Source of the DNA: JBBECJ01 sp963763325
GTDB taxonomy: Bacteria; Chloroflexota; Chloroflexia; Thermomicrobiales; CFX8
Direction of reading: 5' to 3'
Assembly: GCA_963763325.1 (NCBI GenBank)
Contig: CAVXOL010000022.1
Location: 248,001 to 312,000 of the forward strand
Length of the DNA stretch: 64,000 nucleotides
The notes under the pieces were generated by a model. It saw nothing but the letters and a program-made list of their open reading frames with translations. It had not been told where the DNA came from and did no database searches. The position numbers and the translations under genes were made by a program. Below are positions 53,785-62,727 of this stretch, one piece after another; within the stretch, counting starts at the first letter, position 1, and every line of letters begins with the position of its first letter.

Positions 53785-53895
53785 ATGGAACTTCAGACGA
53801 TGTACGCGGAGTACGAATATCGCCGACGGGTTACCGCCAACGCGAACGCCAAGTCGCAGGCGCGTACCTCGATCTGGCGACGGATTATGGGCTAA
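53785..53895 (+). CDS. Putative 36-residue basic small protein
   Basis: ATG 53785 is preceded by GAGGAGG with good spacing. The peptide begins MELQTMYAEYEYRRRV and ends RTSIWRRIMG: an acidic/aromatic N-terminal third, then a basic, probably helical part. It follows RNA motif copy B and is followed after 60 bases by a strong terminator, so it forms a compact independent unit. I do not recognise the family. Without homologues its coding status stays uncertain. Confidence 0.45.
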   Translation: MELQTMYAEYEYRRRVTANANAKSQARTSIWRRIMG

Positions 53896-53954
53896 CGCTC
53901 ACTCCGCTCAAGATACAGACATTACTCCTCCACCCACCCCATTCCCCCACCCCG

Positions 53955-53982
53955 AGACCGCCTGGCCCCCGCCAGGCGGTCT
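53955..53982. terminator. 12-bp hairpin ending the small-ORF unit
   Basis: AGACCGCCTGGC (53955-53966) pairs with GCCAGGCGGTCT (53971-53982) around CCCC, followed by TGCTGTTC. It can end both the small plus-strand unit and the convergent S9 peptidase gene. The rest of the 53531-54058 gap shows nothing else. Confidence 0.7.
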
Positions 53983-54058
53983 TGCTGTTCAGGAGTCGAT
54001 GAGGCAAGGGACAATTGTTGCGAGCACTGTTTCTTCGCGCCTCATCCGAAGATGTTTC

Positions 54059-56392
54059 TTACGTCCGGTCCGTTCCGATCACGTAGCCGGAGGGCGGCAC
54101 GGCGCCAAGCAGGTGCTGGACGAAGTAGTCCCAGCGCTTGCGGAGGAAGAAGTGGTTGTTGGGCGAGTTGCCACGGGTGTCTTTCGGAGCGTGGACGAGG
54201 TCGATGAAGCCGTGGTTGGCGTTCGGGAGGACGAGCATGTCAACGTCCTTGCCGGCCTTGATGAAGGCGTCGATCAGCTGGATCGTCAGGCCCGGGTGAA
54301 CGTTGTCGTCCATCTCGCCCCAGGCCAGCAACAGCTTTCCGCGCAGGTTGGCCACCAGCGGGAGATTCGACTGTGCTTCCCAGGCGGCCTGGTTGATGTC
54401 CGGCATCCCGAGGTACATCTCGCCCCACTCGGCCATGTAGCCGCGCTGGTCGTGGTTGCCTGCGGAGGAGACAGCCACCTTGAAGAAGTCCGGGTGTTGC
54501 AGCAACGCCTTGACTGACGCGTAGCCACCGCCCGAGTGACCGTAGATGCCGACACGGGACAGATCGAGGGACGAGTCGCTGGCAGCCAGTTGGCGCAGGG
54601 CGGCGATGTGGTCGGGCAGGCCGCCGCCGTCCTCGAAGTTGGCGTAAGCGTAGTCGTGGAACGCCTTCGAGCGAAACGGCATCCCCTGACCTTCGATCAT
54701 GACAACGACGAAGCCCAGCTCTGCAAGCGACTGGGCCGCCCAGAATCCGGCGATGGCCGATGTATCGGGGCCGGGGAAGCCGACCGGCGCCTGCACCCGC
54801 TGTGGGCCGGGATAGATCGAGTCGAGGACAGGATAGCGGCGGGTTGGGTCGTAGTTCGTCGGGCGGATGACGAGTGCGTGAATGTCGGTCACGCCGTCGC
54901 GTGCCTTCAACGTGTACCGCTCTGGTGACTGCCAGCCGGACGCCTGCAATCTGGCGATGTCGGCCTCTTCGAGCGCGACGACGACTGCGCCGCTGCGGTC
55001 GCGGACGACCGATATTGGCGATTGATCTGGTCGGGAATAGGTGTCGATTAAGTAGCGACCGGACTTCGAGGCCGTCACCTGATGATCGGCGTCCTCTGGG
55101 GAGAGGGCTGTTACCTCTCCACCATCGAGGCTGACGCGACTGATCTGTCGCTGGTACGGGTTCTGGCCAGCCTCCCGTCCGCCTGCCGTGAAAAACGCAA
55201 CCCGCGCGTCTTCATCGACGTGCAGCAGCTCACGGACAACCCATGGGCCGCCGGTCAGTTGCCGGACAACCTCGCCGTTGGCGTTGTACAGGTAGAGGTG
55301 ACCCCAGCCGTCGCGCTGCGAGTGCCAGATTGCCTCGCTGCCATCACGGGAGACCCAGGCCATCGGCTTGTCCGTCGTTGGCGAGAGGTGCGGAACGGTA
55401 AGCGTCCTGCCACGCTCTTCGACGATCTGCGTCGTCGCGCCAGTCGTCGCGTCGATCGTGTGCAGACTGGCGGCGAGGAAGCCGCGTTCGCGTCGGATGA
55501 ACCAGGCCCGGTCACTCCCCGCGCACCAGCCGACGTAGCCGCGCTCCGGTGGCGCGAAGGCCACGCAGGCGATTGGGTCAGCCTGAACGTCGGTCCGCGC
55601 ACCGGTCGTGGCGTCGAAGACGACCAGCCCGGCTTGCGCGAGTTCTGGATCGCCCGGCAGCGGCATCCGGTAGCTGTGAGGGATGGCCCGCGCTCCATCG
55701 CCACCGGGATGCCCTTGCAGCAGCCACATTTCGCGCACCGCGCGCTGGTCGAGCCGGTGGGTCAGCAGCTTGGTGGAGTCCGGCGACCAGACGGCTGAAG
55801 GTGGGATCTTCTTGCCACTCAGCCGGTCGGAGACCGCTGACGTGCGCCCCTCCGGGAGCGAGGCGTAGTCGTTGTACGCTTCGCCGTCGCTGGTTAACTG
55901 CCGTTCCTCGCCGCTCTCGGCATCGCGTACCCAGAGGTTGTGGTTGCGGACGAACGCTTCCCGCCTGCCGTCCGGCGATTTTAGTGACCCTCCGCCGCGC
56001 TCGACCGGCTTTTCGATCTCACGACACGTGTAGGTACCGAGGTCGCACTCCCAGCGATGCTCGTAGGCGTCGAAGCGGACGCGGTCGGCATCGTTCATCT
56101 CGATCTGCTCGAACGGGAGCTGGCCGTGCGTCGTCGGACGACCGGTTGTGCGCGTCAGTGCAGCAGCCAGCCGGATGTGATTGAAGGCGGGTTCGCGTGT
56201 CCCAGCTTCCGGATCGACGACGATGAACTCCGTGCCGTCGCTGGTCCGATTGCGATACCAGAAGCGCTCGGAATCACCGATCCATTTCGGATCGACACCC
56301 ATGCGAAAGACGAGTTTCTCGACGTTCCACGGCAGGAACGATTCGGCGCGGGCGTAGTCGTCGCGGGAAACGGTTAGGCGGGCGGTCGTCAT
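54059..56392 (-). CDS. S9-family prolyl oligopeptidase/dipeptidyl peptidase IV-like
   Basis: A 777-residue serine peptidase. ATG 56392 follows AAGGAGC. The N-terminal two thirds form a beta-propeller (DPP IV N-terminal type: KSPDGRREAFVRNHNLWVRD, SPDSTKLLTHRLDQR). The C-terminal alpha/beta hydrolase has the nucleophile in VGIYGHSGGGYASVKALL, the acid in WGEMDDNVHP and the histidine in NANHGFIDL. No signal peptide is found, so it is probably cytosolic and trims oligopeptides. It is divergent from the XPB helicase operon with a short 57-base gap. Confidence 0.92.
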   Translation of the reverse strand: MTTARLTVSRDDYARAESFLPWNVEKLVFRMGVDPKWIGDSERFWYRNRTSDGTEFIVVDPEAGTREPAFNHIRLAAALTRTTGRPTTHGQLPFEQIEMNDADRVRFDAYEHRWECDLGTYTCREIEKPVERGGGSLKSPDGRREAFVRNHNLWVRDAESGEERQLTSDGEAYNDYASLPEGRTSAVSDRLSGKKIPPSAVWSPDSTKLLTHRLDQRAVREMWLLQGHPGGDGARAIPHSYRMPLPGDPELAQAGLVVFDATTGARTDVQADPIACVAFAPPERGYVGWCAGSDRAWFIRRERGFLAASLHTIDATTGATTQIVEERGRTLTVPHLSPTTDKPMAWVSRDGSEAIWHSQRDGWGHLYLYNANGEVVRQLTGGPWVVRELLHVDEDARVAFFTAGGREAGQNPYQRQISRVSLDGGEVTALSPEDADHQVTASKSGRYLIDTYSRPDQSPISVVRDRSGAVVVALEEADIARLQASGWQSPERYTLKARDGVTDIHALVIRPTNYDPTRRYPVLDSIYPGPQRVQAPVGFPGPDTSAIAGFWAAQSLAELGFVVVMIEGQGMPFRSKAFHDYAYANFEDGGGLPDHIAALRQLAASDSSLDLSRVGIYGHSGGGYASVKALLQHPDFFKVAVSSAGNHDQRGYMAEWGEMYLGMPDINQAAWEAQSNLPLVANLRGKLLLAWGEMDDNVHPGLTIQLIDAFIKAGKDVDMLVLPNANHGFIDLVHAPKDTRGNSPNNHFFLRKRWDYFVQHLLGAVPPSGYVIGTDRT

Positions 56393-56449
56393 CGTTGCTC
56401 CTTGGTTCACGTCTGACGCTGTTGATCCTCAGGCGTATAATCGCACGGT

Positions 56450-58180
56450 ATGAACTACAACCCTGCCAACCCGTTGATCATCCAGAGTGACAACACCATC
56501 CTCCTCGAAGCGGCGAATCCGCTCTACGAGGAAGCACGGGACGCGCTGGCCCGGTTCGCCGAGCTGGAGAAGAGTCCGGAGCATATTCACACCTACCGGA
56601 TCACACCGCTCTCGCTCTGGAATGCCGCTTCTTCGGGTTACGACGCGCACTACATCGTCACGGCGCTGGAGAAGCTGGCCAAGTACGATCTGCCGGGCAA
56701 CGTCCGGACTGATGTCATCGACTACGTCTCGCGCTACGGGCGGGTCAAGCTGGTTCGTGACGGCGAACATCTGCTGCTCGTCTCCGAGGACCCGACGCTG
56801 CTGGTCGAGATCGAGCATCACCGGCACATCAAGCCGTACCTGCTGGGGCGAGATGGCGCCGGGCGGATCATCGTTGATGGCGCGCGGCGTGGGCATGTCA
56901 AGCAGGCGCTGGTCCAGTTCGGCTACCCGGCCGAGGATCTGGCCGGCTACGTCGATGGCGCGCCGATGGAGATCGCGCTGCGTGATGCTGAGGCCGGTGA
57001 CGGCGCGCCATTTACGCTACGCGACTACCAGCGCAACGCAGTCGACATCTTTCACGCCGGTGGGTCGGCTCAGGGCGGCAGCGGCGTGATCGTTATGCCC
57101 TGCGGGGCCGGGAAGACTGTCGTCGGGCTGGGTGTGCTGGCCGAACTGCAGTCGCAGACGCTGATCCTCTGTTCGTCGATCGTCGCCGCCCGGCAGTGGA
57201 TCCACGAGATACTGGACAAGACCGATCTACCATCCGACGCCGTTGGCGAATACAGCGGCGAGGTCAAGCAGATTCGACCGATCACCGTCACCACCTACCA
57301 GGTGCTGACCTGGCGGGCGAACCGGACGGCAGATTTCCCGCACTTCAAGATCTTTGCCGAGCGCGACTGGGGGCTGATCGTCTACGACGAAGTCCACCTG
57401 CTACCGGCGCCAGTCTTCAGGATCACAGCCGAGATTCAGGCCAGGAGGCGGCTGGGGTTAACGGCAACGCTCATCCGGGAGGACCGGCGTGAGACGGATG
57501 TCTTCTCGCTGATCGGGCCGAAGCGTTACGACGTGCCATGGAAGGACCTCGAAGCGCAGGGCTGGATCGCGACGGCCGAGTGCCACGAGGTCCGGATCCG
57601 GATGCCGGACGAGCTGCGCTTCGAATATGCACTGGCCGAGGAGCGCGAGAAGTACCGTATCTCGGCCGAGAATCCGGCCAAGTTGCCGGTGCTGGATGCG
57701 CTGGTGCGCCAGTATGATGGTGAGCAGGTGCTGATCATCGGCCAGTACATCAGCCAGCTTGAAGAGGTCGCCGCCCGTTACGACGCGCCGCTGATCACCG
57801 GCAAGACGCCGACCCGCGAGCGCGAGAAGCTCTATTACGCGTTCCGGCATGGTGAGCAGAAGCTGCTGGTCGTCTCGAAGGTGGCCAACTTCTCAATTGA
57901 CCTGCCGGACGCCAGCGTCGCGGTCCAGATTTCCGGCACGTTCGGCTCGCGACAGGAGGAAGCGCAGCGGTTGGGACGCATCCTGCGGCCAAAGGACGAC
58001 GAGAATCTGGCCCACTTCTACACGCTCGTTACCCGTGACACGCGTGACCAGGAGTTTGCTGCCAACCGCCAGAAGTTTCTGACCGAGCAGGGCTACCGCT
58101 ACGAGATCCTCTACGAAGATGAGGTTGTACCAATGCCGCCATCTGCCGTTGGTGAGGTCGCCGGGGCAGCAGACGCGTGA
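56450..58180 (+). CDS. Bacterial XPB/Ssl2-like DNA repair helicase
   Basis: A 576-residue SF2 helicase. It has an N-terminal helicase-associated domain (NPLIIQSDNTILLEAANPLY) and a damage-recognition-like middle (about residues 85-175). Walker A is VIVMPCGAGKT (about 214-224), the DEVH box is VYDEVHLLPAP, motif III is LGLTATLIRED, and motif VI is QEEAQRLGRILRPKDD. It matches the actinobacterial XPB (Rv0861c type). It heads a three-gene operon: its stop overlaps the GTG of the next gene. The likely role is unwinding at damaged or transcribed DNA. Confidence 0.93.
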   Translation: MNYNPANPLIIQSDNTILLEAANPLYEEARDALARFAELEKSPEHIHTYRITPLSLWNAASSGYDAHYIVTALEKLAKYDLPGNVRTDVIDYVSRYGRVKLVRDGEHLLLVSEDPTLLVEIEHHRHIKPYLLGRDGAGRIIVDGARRGHVKQALVQFGYPAEDLAGYVDGAPMEIALRDAEAGDGAPFTLRDYQRNAVDIFHAGGSAQGGSGVIVMPCGAGKTVVGLGVLAELQSQTLILCSSIVAARQWIHEILDKTDLPSDAVGEYSGEVKQIRPITVTTYQVLTWRANRTADFPHFKIFAERDWGLIVYDEVHLLPAPVFRITAEIQARRRLGLTATLIREDRRETDVFSLIGPKRYDVPWKDLEAQGWIATAECHEVRIRMPDELRFEYALAEEREKYRISAENPAKLPVLDALVRQYDGEQVLIIGQYISQLEEVAARYDAPLITGKTPTREREKLYYAFRHGEQKLLVVSKVANFSIDLPDASVAVQISGTFGSRQEEAQRLGRILRPKDDENLAHFYTLVTRDTRDQEFAANRQKFLTEQGYRYEILYEDEVVPMPPSAVGEVAGAADA

Positions 58181-60420
58181 GCCGGAACGTCACCAGCGCC
58201 ATGTTCCACCCGTTCTACGACGAGGACGATGTCCGTCGCCTTTGCGGTCTGACCGTGTTCGCCCTGGCCGACGTGATGCAACGTGCCGGCCATGTGTCCA
58301 GTGCGGAGCGAACGTCGGACACGTTATCTGGCGATGTGCGCGGCACATGGAGGCGAGTCGATCGCGTCACGATCCAGACGAAAGGCAACCGACTCCAGTC
58401 CGAATGCGCCCGCCACGGGGCTGGTTTCTGCCAGCACACCGGCGCGCTGTTGCTCCACTGGCTGCGCGAGCCTGGCATGGTAGAGATTGTCCACCTGGGT
58501 GACAGCGTGCCTCGCGGCATCGATAGCGGCGCTCTGGACGACTACTGGGACAGTGATCCGACCGTTCTGGCAGCGTCGGACATTGTCGATCAGACACCTG
58601 AGACAGAAATCGCCCGCCTCCTGGAAGGTGAGACGATCGCCGTCGTTCGCGAGATTGCGCGACGACGTGGCGTGAAGGTCAGCGGCAGCCGTAAAGCCGA
58701 TGTCGTGCGCGAGGCGGCGACCGGTCTGGCTGACCCGGCCAACATTGACGCCGCGATTGCCGGCCTCTCCTCAGGCGAGAAACTCTTGCTGGATGCATTG
58801 CAACTCTCATCGCCAGCCGGTGAGACAACCGAACCGCGCGCGTTCGACGCCTACCGGATGCTGGGCGGGCAGGGACAACCTCCGCTGGACAGACTGCGTG
58901 ATCTTGGCCTGGCGATCAGTCCGGAGTCGGCGCACTACCATGCGCGATCGATTCGGATACCGCTGGCCGTCGTCGCGCAGCTGCCGCCGCGGGACGGGCT
59001 GGCGGGGCCGGTGGAGCGTCGGAAGTCGCCGGCTGTGTCCGAGCGCCAGACCGGACTGGCGCTCGTCTCGCTGCTGACGATCGTCGCCCAGGACGCGATT
59101 GCGGGCGGGATGTCGTCGAACAACGAGGGCGCTACCCCGCAATTCAGCTTCATCCCAGCCGGTTTCGTCGTCCATCCGTCTGATAGGGATCGCCTGACGG
59201 AGTTGCTGAGAACTTACAACCCGGACGAGCGGATCAGGCTGGTTGCATCGTCGCCGATGGCGACCGCGGACGTTGCGCGGCTCGCGCTGCAATCCGGGCA
59301 GCCGGATGTGGTGGTTGAGTTCACCGCGAGGCTGATGGTCTCACTCGGGATTGCGACTGAGCAGCCCAGACTGACGATCGAGCCTGACATGCTGCGACAG
59401 TTACTGGAGCTGGACGCGTTCAACCAGCTCACGCTGCTACTGCAAGGCTGGCTGGGTGTCTCAGGTTGGGCAGAATCGAGCCTGATCTTTGGCGATGGCG
59501 GGCCGATTCGATTTGCGTGGAACCCACGTCACGCGGCGCCACATGTTTCGAGGGCGATCTCCGAAGGTGTCTGTCTCGTTTCTCGCCTGGTTGGTCGGAT
59601 GGCGGCTGATACATGGTATGACGCCGCGACCTTTGTCGAGACGGTCGAGAAACTGGTGCCATCCGGCGCCCCGTCACTGGCGACGTTCCGGCAGTCATCG
59701 CAGCACCTTGACATGACCTGGCATGGTCAGCCTCGTCCCGGTCAGCGGCTCACGTTGCGTACACCCGAGGGGTGGTCGCTCTTTATCCGGGCGGTCGTCG
59801 ACGCTGTCCTGGGCGGGCCGCTGAGTTGGCTCGGTCTGGTCGACGTGCAGCAGGAACGCCACCGCGTCACGAGCTTTCACGTTCGTCCGGTGGCCGCGAT
59901 CCTCTCCGGCAAGCAGTTTGACCCGGAAGATCTGATGGTGCAGGGTACGGTCAGCGTCGATGATGACCTCATGATCGTCGTTCCGGCCGGTTCGTCCAGC
60001 ATGGCCGCGATCGCGCCGATTCTGCAAGCCTCTAATCTGACAAGCGTTGCGGGCGATGGCCTGCACTACCAGTTGACCCCGAACGGGCTACAGGCACTCT
60101 TCGAGCATGGTCTGGATGCCGATGACATTGCCCGGATGCTCGCCGAGCAGACTGGGGAGCCGATCCCGGCCACAGCTCGCGCGACCATTGACCGTTGGTG
60201 GTCCAGCTACGGTCACGTACGCCTGTACGATGAGTTGACGCTGATCGAGCTTGGAGACGATCTGTTGCTGCGTGAGCTTCAGGTGGCCACCTCGCTGGCG
60301 TCGGTCGTGCTGCACCAGTTCACGCCACGGCTGATTGCCATCGAGGATAGAGCGGTCGATCAGCTTGTCACGGAGTTGAGCGCGCGCGGGTATGCGCCAC
60401 GAATTGTTGAGGGCGGCTGA
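58177..60420 (+). CDS. Helicase-associated (Helicase_C_3) protein, first copy
   Basis: A 747-residue protein like the gene found beside XPB in actinobacteria (Rv0862c type). GTG 58177 overlaps the XPB stop (GTGA). The N-terminal part has a CARHGAGFCQHTGALLLHWL segment with spaced Cys/His that may bind zinc, then a SAP-like helix-turn (REIARRRGVKVSGSRKADVV). The C-terminal Helicase_C_3 region contains GTVSVDDDLMIVVPAGSSSM and SVVLHQFTPRLIAIEDRAVD. It has no ATPase motifs. It probably acts with XPB as a DNA-binding or scaffold subunit. Confidence 0.82.
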   Translation: MSRNVTSAMFHPFYDEDDVRRLCGLTVFALADVMQRAGHVSSAERTSDTLSGDVRGTWRRVDRVTIQTKGNRLQSECARHGAGFCQHTGALLLHWLREPGMVEIVHLGDSVPRGIDSGALDDYWDSDPTVLAASDIVDQTPETEIARLLEGETIAVVREIARRRGVKVSGSRKADVVREAATGLADPANIDAAIAGLSSGEKLLLDALQLSSPAGETTEPRAFDAYRMLGGQGQPPLDRLRDLGLAISPESAHYHARSIRIPLAVVAQLPPRDGLAGPVERRKSPAVSERQTGLALVSLLTIVAQDAIAGGMSSNNEGATPQFSFIPAGFVVHPSDRDRLTELLRTYNPDERIRLVASSPMATADVARLALQSGQPDVVVEFTARLMVSLGIATEQPRLTIEPDMLRQLLELDAFNQLTLLLQGWLGVSGWAESSLIFGDGGPIRFAWNPRHAAPHVSRAISEGVCLVSRLVGRMAADTWYDAATFVETVEKLVPSGAPSLATFRQSSQHLDMTWHGQPRPGQRLTLRTPEGWSLFIRAVVDAVLGGPLSWLGLVDVQQERHRVTSFHVRPVAAILSGKQFDPEDLMVQGTVSVDDDLMIVVPAGSSSMAAIAPILQASNLTSVAGDGLHYQLTPNGLQALFEHGLDADDIARMLAEQTGEPIPATARATIDRWWSSYGHVRLYDELTLIELGDDLLLRELQVATSLASVVLHQFTPRLIAIEDRAVDQLVTELSARGYAPRIVEGG

Positions 60421-62723
60421 TGGATATTTCAGCCGAAGAGCTGATGCAGGGCTACGACCTCGCCTCGTTGCAGCAGATGGCGAAGGCACAGGAGGTCAAG
60501 GTTGACGGTGGCGGGAAGGTCTCATTCGTTCCCGCGCTCGCGAGCAGGTTGTACGACGTCGCTCGTATCAAGCGAGCGCTCAATGACCTGAGCAAGCCGG
60601 AGCGGACATTGCTGGATCGGGTCATCCTGGCCGGTGGCGAGGTCCCGACAACGCTGGTCCGCAATCAACTGGAGGGCGACGGAATTACCGACAAGCCGGT
60701 CAAGACGGCCAGCTACGGCTACTCCTACTACCAGGAGCAACGCGGCTCGTATCGCAACCTCAACTCGCGCAAGTTCGAGGACCTGGTCGCTCGGCTCGGC
60801 GCACTTGGACTCCTCTTCACGCTCGATCCGACGCATTCGACCGGCTACATCGTCTCGATTACCGTACCTGGCAAGCGGCTCGTGATTCCCGACGCGATCC
60901 TGGAACTTCTCCCGCCCGTTTCGATGGACGCAGAGACAGTCTCGGAGCCGGACAGCATTCAGATCGGTGATGCGACTCCAATGTTGCGTGACCTCTATCT
61001 GCTCTTCAGCCTCGTCGACCGCGAGACGATCGCGCTGACCAACCGTGGCCTGATCATGAAGCGCTCGTTGACGAAGATCGGGCAGGTGCTGGGGCGTGAG
61101 GCGGAAGTGGCTGCCATCAAGACCGAAGATCAGTTGGCCGGCTTCAGCCTGCTACGTGGACTGGCCGAATCGTTGGGGCTGCTGGCGGGGAGCGTCGGTG
61201 AGTTGCTGCTGGACCCGAGTGGCGAGCAGTTTCTGGCCCTGCCGTCAGCCGAGCGTCGCAAGCAGCTGTTCGACGCCTATCGGACCACATCGCGCTGGTC
61301 GGAACTCCATCGGATTCCAGACCTCGACGTGCGTGGCAAGGGTCTGAACGTCTACTCGGCGCCGGAGAACATCCCGCCCGCGCGGCAGCGGGTGCTGGCC
61401 GAACTTGCGGAGTTGCCGGTTGGTGAGTGGATCGCGCTCGATCATCTGATCTCGCGGCTACGGATTCGCGCCTACGAATTCCTCTTCTCGCGCACGCCGT
61501 CGCCGAACTCGTACTACGGCGTCAACTACCGCTACTACGGTTTTGGCCACTTCAATCCGTACAACCACAGCATCAACGGCCTCGGAGTGACACTCGATAT
61601 CGAGAGCGAGCGTTCAGGCTGGAACGTCGCCGAGGCCGGGTTCATCCGAGTCATCGTGACCGAGGCGCTGCACGGACTTGGCATCGTCGATCTTGGCGGC
61701 GATGGCAACACGACGACCGCATTCCGCATTACCGAGGACGGCGCGCGGCTGTTGCGCGGAGAGCCGTTGACCGTCGATGAAACGGCCTCCCAGGTGATCG
61801 TTCAGCCGAATTTTCAGATCTTCGCGTTCCATCCGACTGGTGAAGATGTCCTCTTCATGCTCGACCGAATCGCTGATCGCGTCCGGACCGGCCAGGCGAT
61901 GGAGTATGAGTTGACGCAGGCGTCGATGTATCGCGCTCAACAGACCGGCCTCGACACTGCTGCCGTTATCGACTTCCTGAAACGGGTCAGCACCCACGAG
62001 CTGCCGCAGAACGTGAGCAGGACGCTCGAAGAATGGGGGGCCCAGCACGAGCGGGTCACGATCCGTAAGCGCGCTTCGATACTCCAGACGGCTGGCGAGG
62101 CCGAACTCGACGCCATCTGTGCCGACGAGCGGATCGCACCATTGCTCGGCCGCCGGCTGACACCGACGGTCGCGCTCGTCTCGACCGACCAGCCAGCGGT
62201 CATCTACCATCGAATGATCGAATGCGGCCTGTTGGCGACATTGAGCGAAGGCCCCGGTTTTCAGCCGGGTCCGCAGCTGCGTATCGAGCCCGATGGAGCC
62301 GTTGCATTCCGCCAGCCGCAGCCGAGTATCTTCGCGCTTCATGAGTTGCGTCCGTTCGTCGATGACGAGGGAGGCAACCTCCGGCTCACCTCTGAGAGCC
62401 TCCGTCGCGGCGCCCGGACTGGCATCAGTGCCGACGGCATCATCGCGATCCTCGAACGTATCTCCTGTGGCACGTTGCCTGACGAGCCAGCCGCGCTCAT
62501 CCGCCGCTGGGCAAAGGATTGGGGAAGCGGCGCGATCTACGACGCAACCATCCTGCAACTCGACCAGCCAGAGCAACTGGCTGACCTGCTGGCAGATCCC
62601 GACGTCCGCCCGCATCTCCAACCAATCCCTGGCGCGCCGACAATCGCAATCGTCCCGCCTGCATCACGCAAACGCCTGCGGACGTTGTTGGAAGCGCGCG
62701 GGATGACGTTGCGTGACACGTGA
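60420..62723 (+). CDS. Helicase-associated (Helicase_C_3) protein, second copy
   Basis: A 767-residue protein sharing the C-terminal pattern of the preceding gene (ASQVIVQPNFQIFAFHPTGE, TVALVSTDQPAVIYHRMIEC, PTIAIVPPASRKRLRTLLEA). Its start overlaps the previous stop (TGATG). The N-terminal half is different: ELMQGYDLASLQQMAKAQEV, then a winged-helix-like part and a Tyr/Asn-rich loop around residue 360 (PNSYYGVNYRYYGFGHF, NPYNHSINGLG). No helicase motifs are present. Two such genes behind one XPB suggest a multi-subunit repair complex. Confidence 0.8.
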   Translation: MDISAEELMQGYDLASLQQMAKAQEVKVDGGGKVSFVPALASRLYDVARIKRALNDLSKPERTLLDRVILAGGEVPTTLVRNQLEGDGITDKPVKTASYGYSYYQEQRGSYRNLNSRKFEDLVARLGALGLLFTLDPTHSTGYIVSITVPGKRLVIPDAILELLPPVSMDAETVSEPDSIQIGDATPMLRDLYLLFSLVDRETIALTNRGLIMKRSLTKIGQVLGREAEVAAIKTEDQLAGFSLLRGLAESLGLLAGSVGELLLDPSGEQFLALPSAERRKQLFDAYRTTSRWSELHRIPDLDVRGKGLNVYSAPENIPPARQRVLAELAELPVGEWIALDHLISRLRIRAYEFLFSRTPSPNSYYGVNYRYYGFGHFNPYNHSINGLGVTLDIESERSGWNVAEAGFIRVIVTEALHGLGIVDLGGDGNTTTAFRITEDGARLLRGEPLTVDETASQVIVQPNFQIFAFHPTGEDVLFMLDRIADRVRTGQAMEYELTQASMYRAQQTGLDTAAVIDFLKRVSTHELPQNVSRTLEEWGAQHERVTIRKRASILQTAGEAELDAICADERIAPLLGRRLTPTVALVSTDQPAVIYHRMIECGLLATLSEGPGFQPGPQLRIEPDGAVAFRQPQPSIFALHELRPFVDDEGGNLRLTSESLRRGARTGISADGIIAILERISCGTLPDEPAALIRRWAKDWGSGAIYDATILQLDQPEQLADLLADPDVRPHLQPIPGAPTIAIVPPASRKRLRTLLEARGMTLRDT

Positions 62724-62727
62724 CGCG

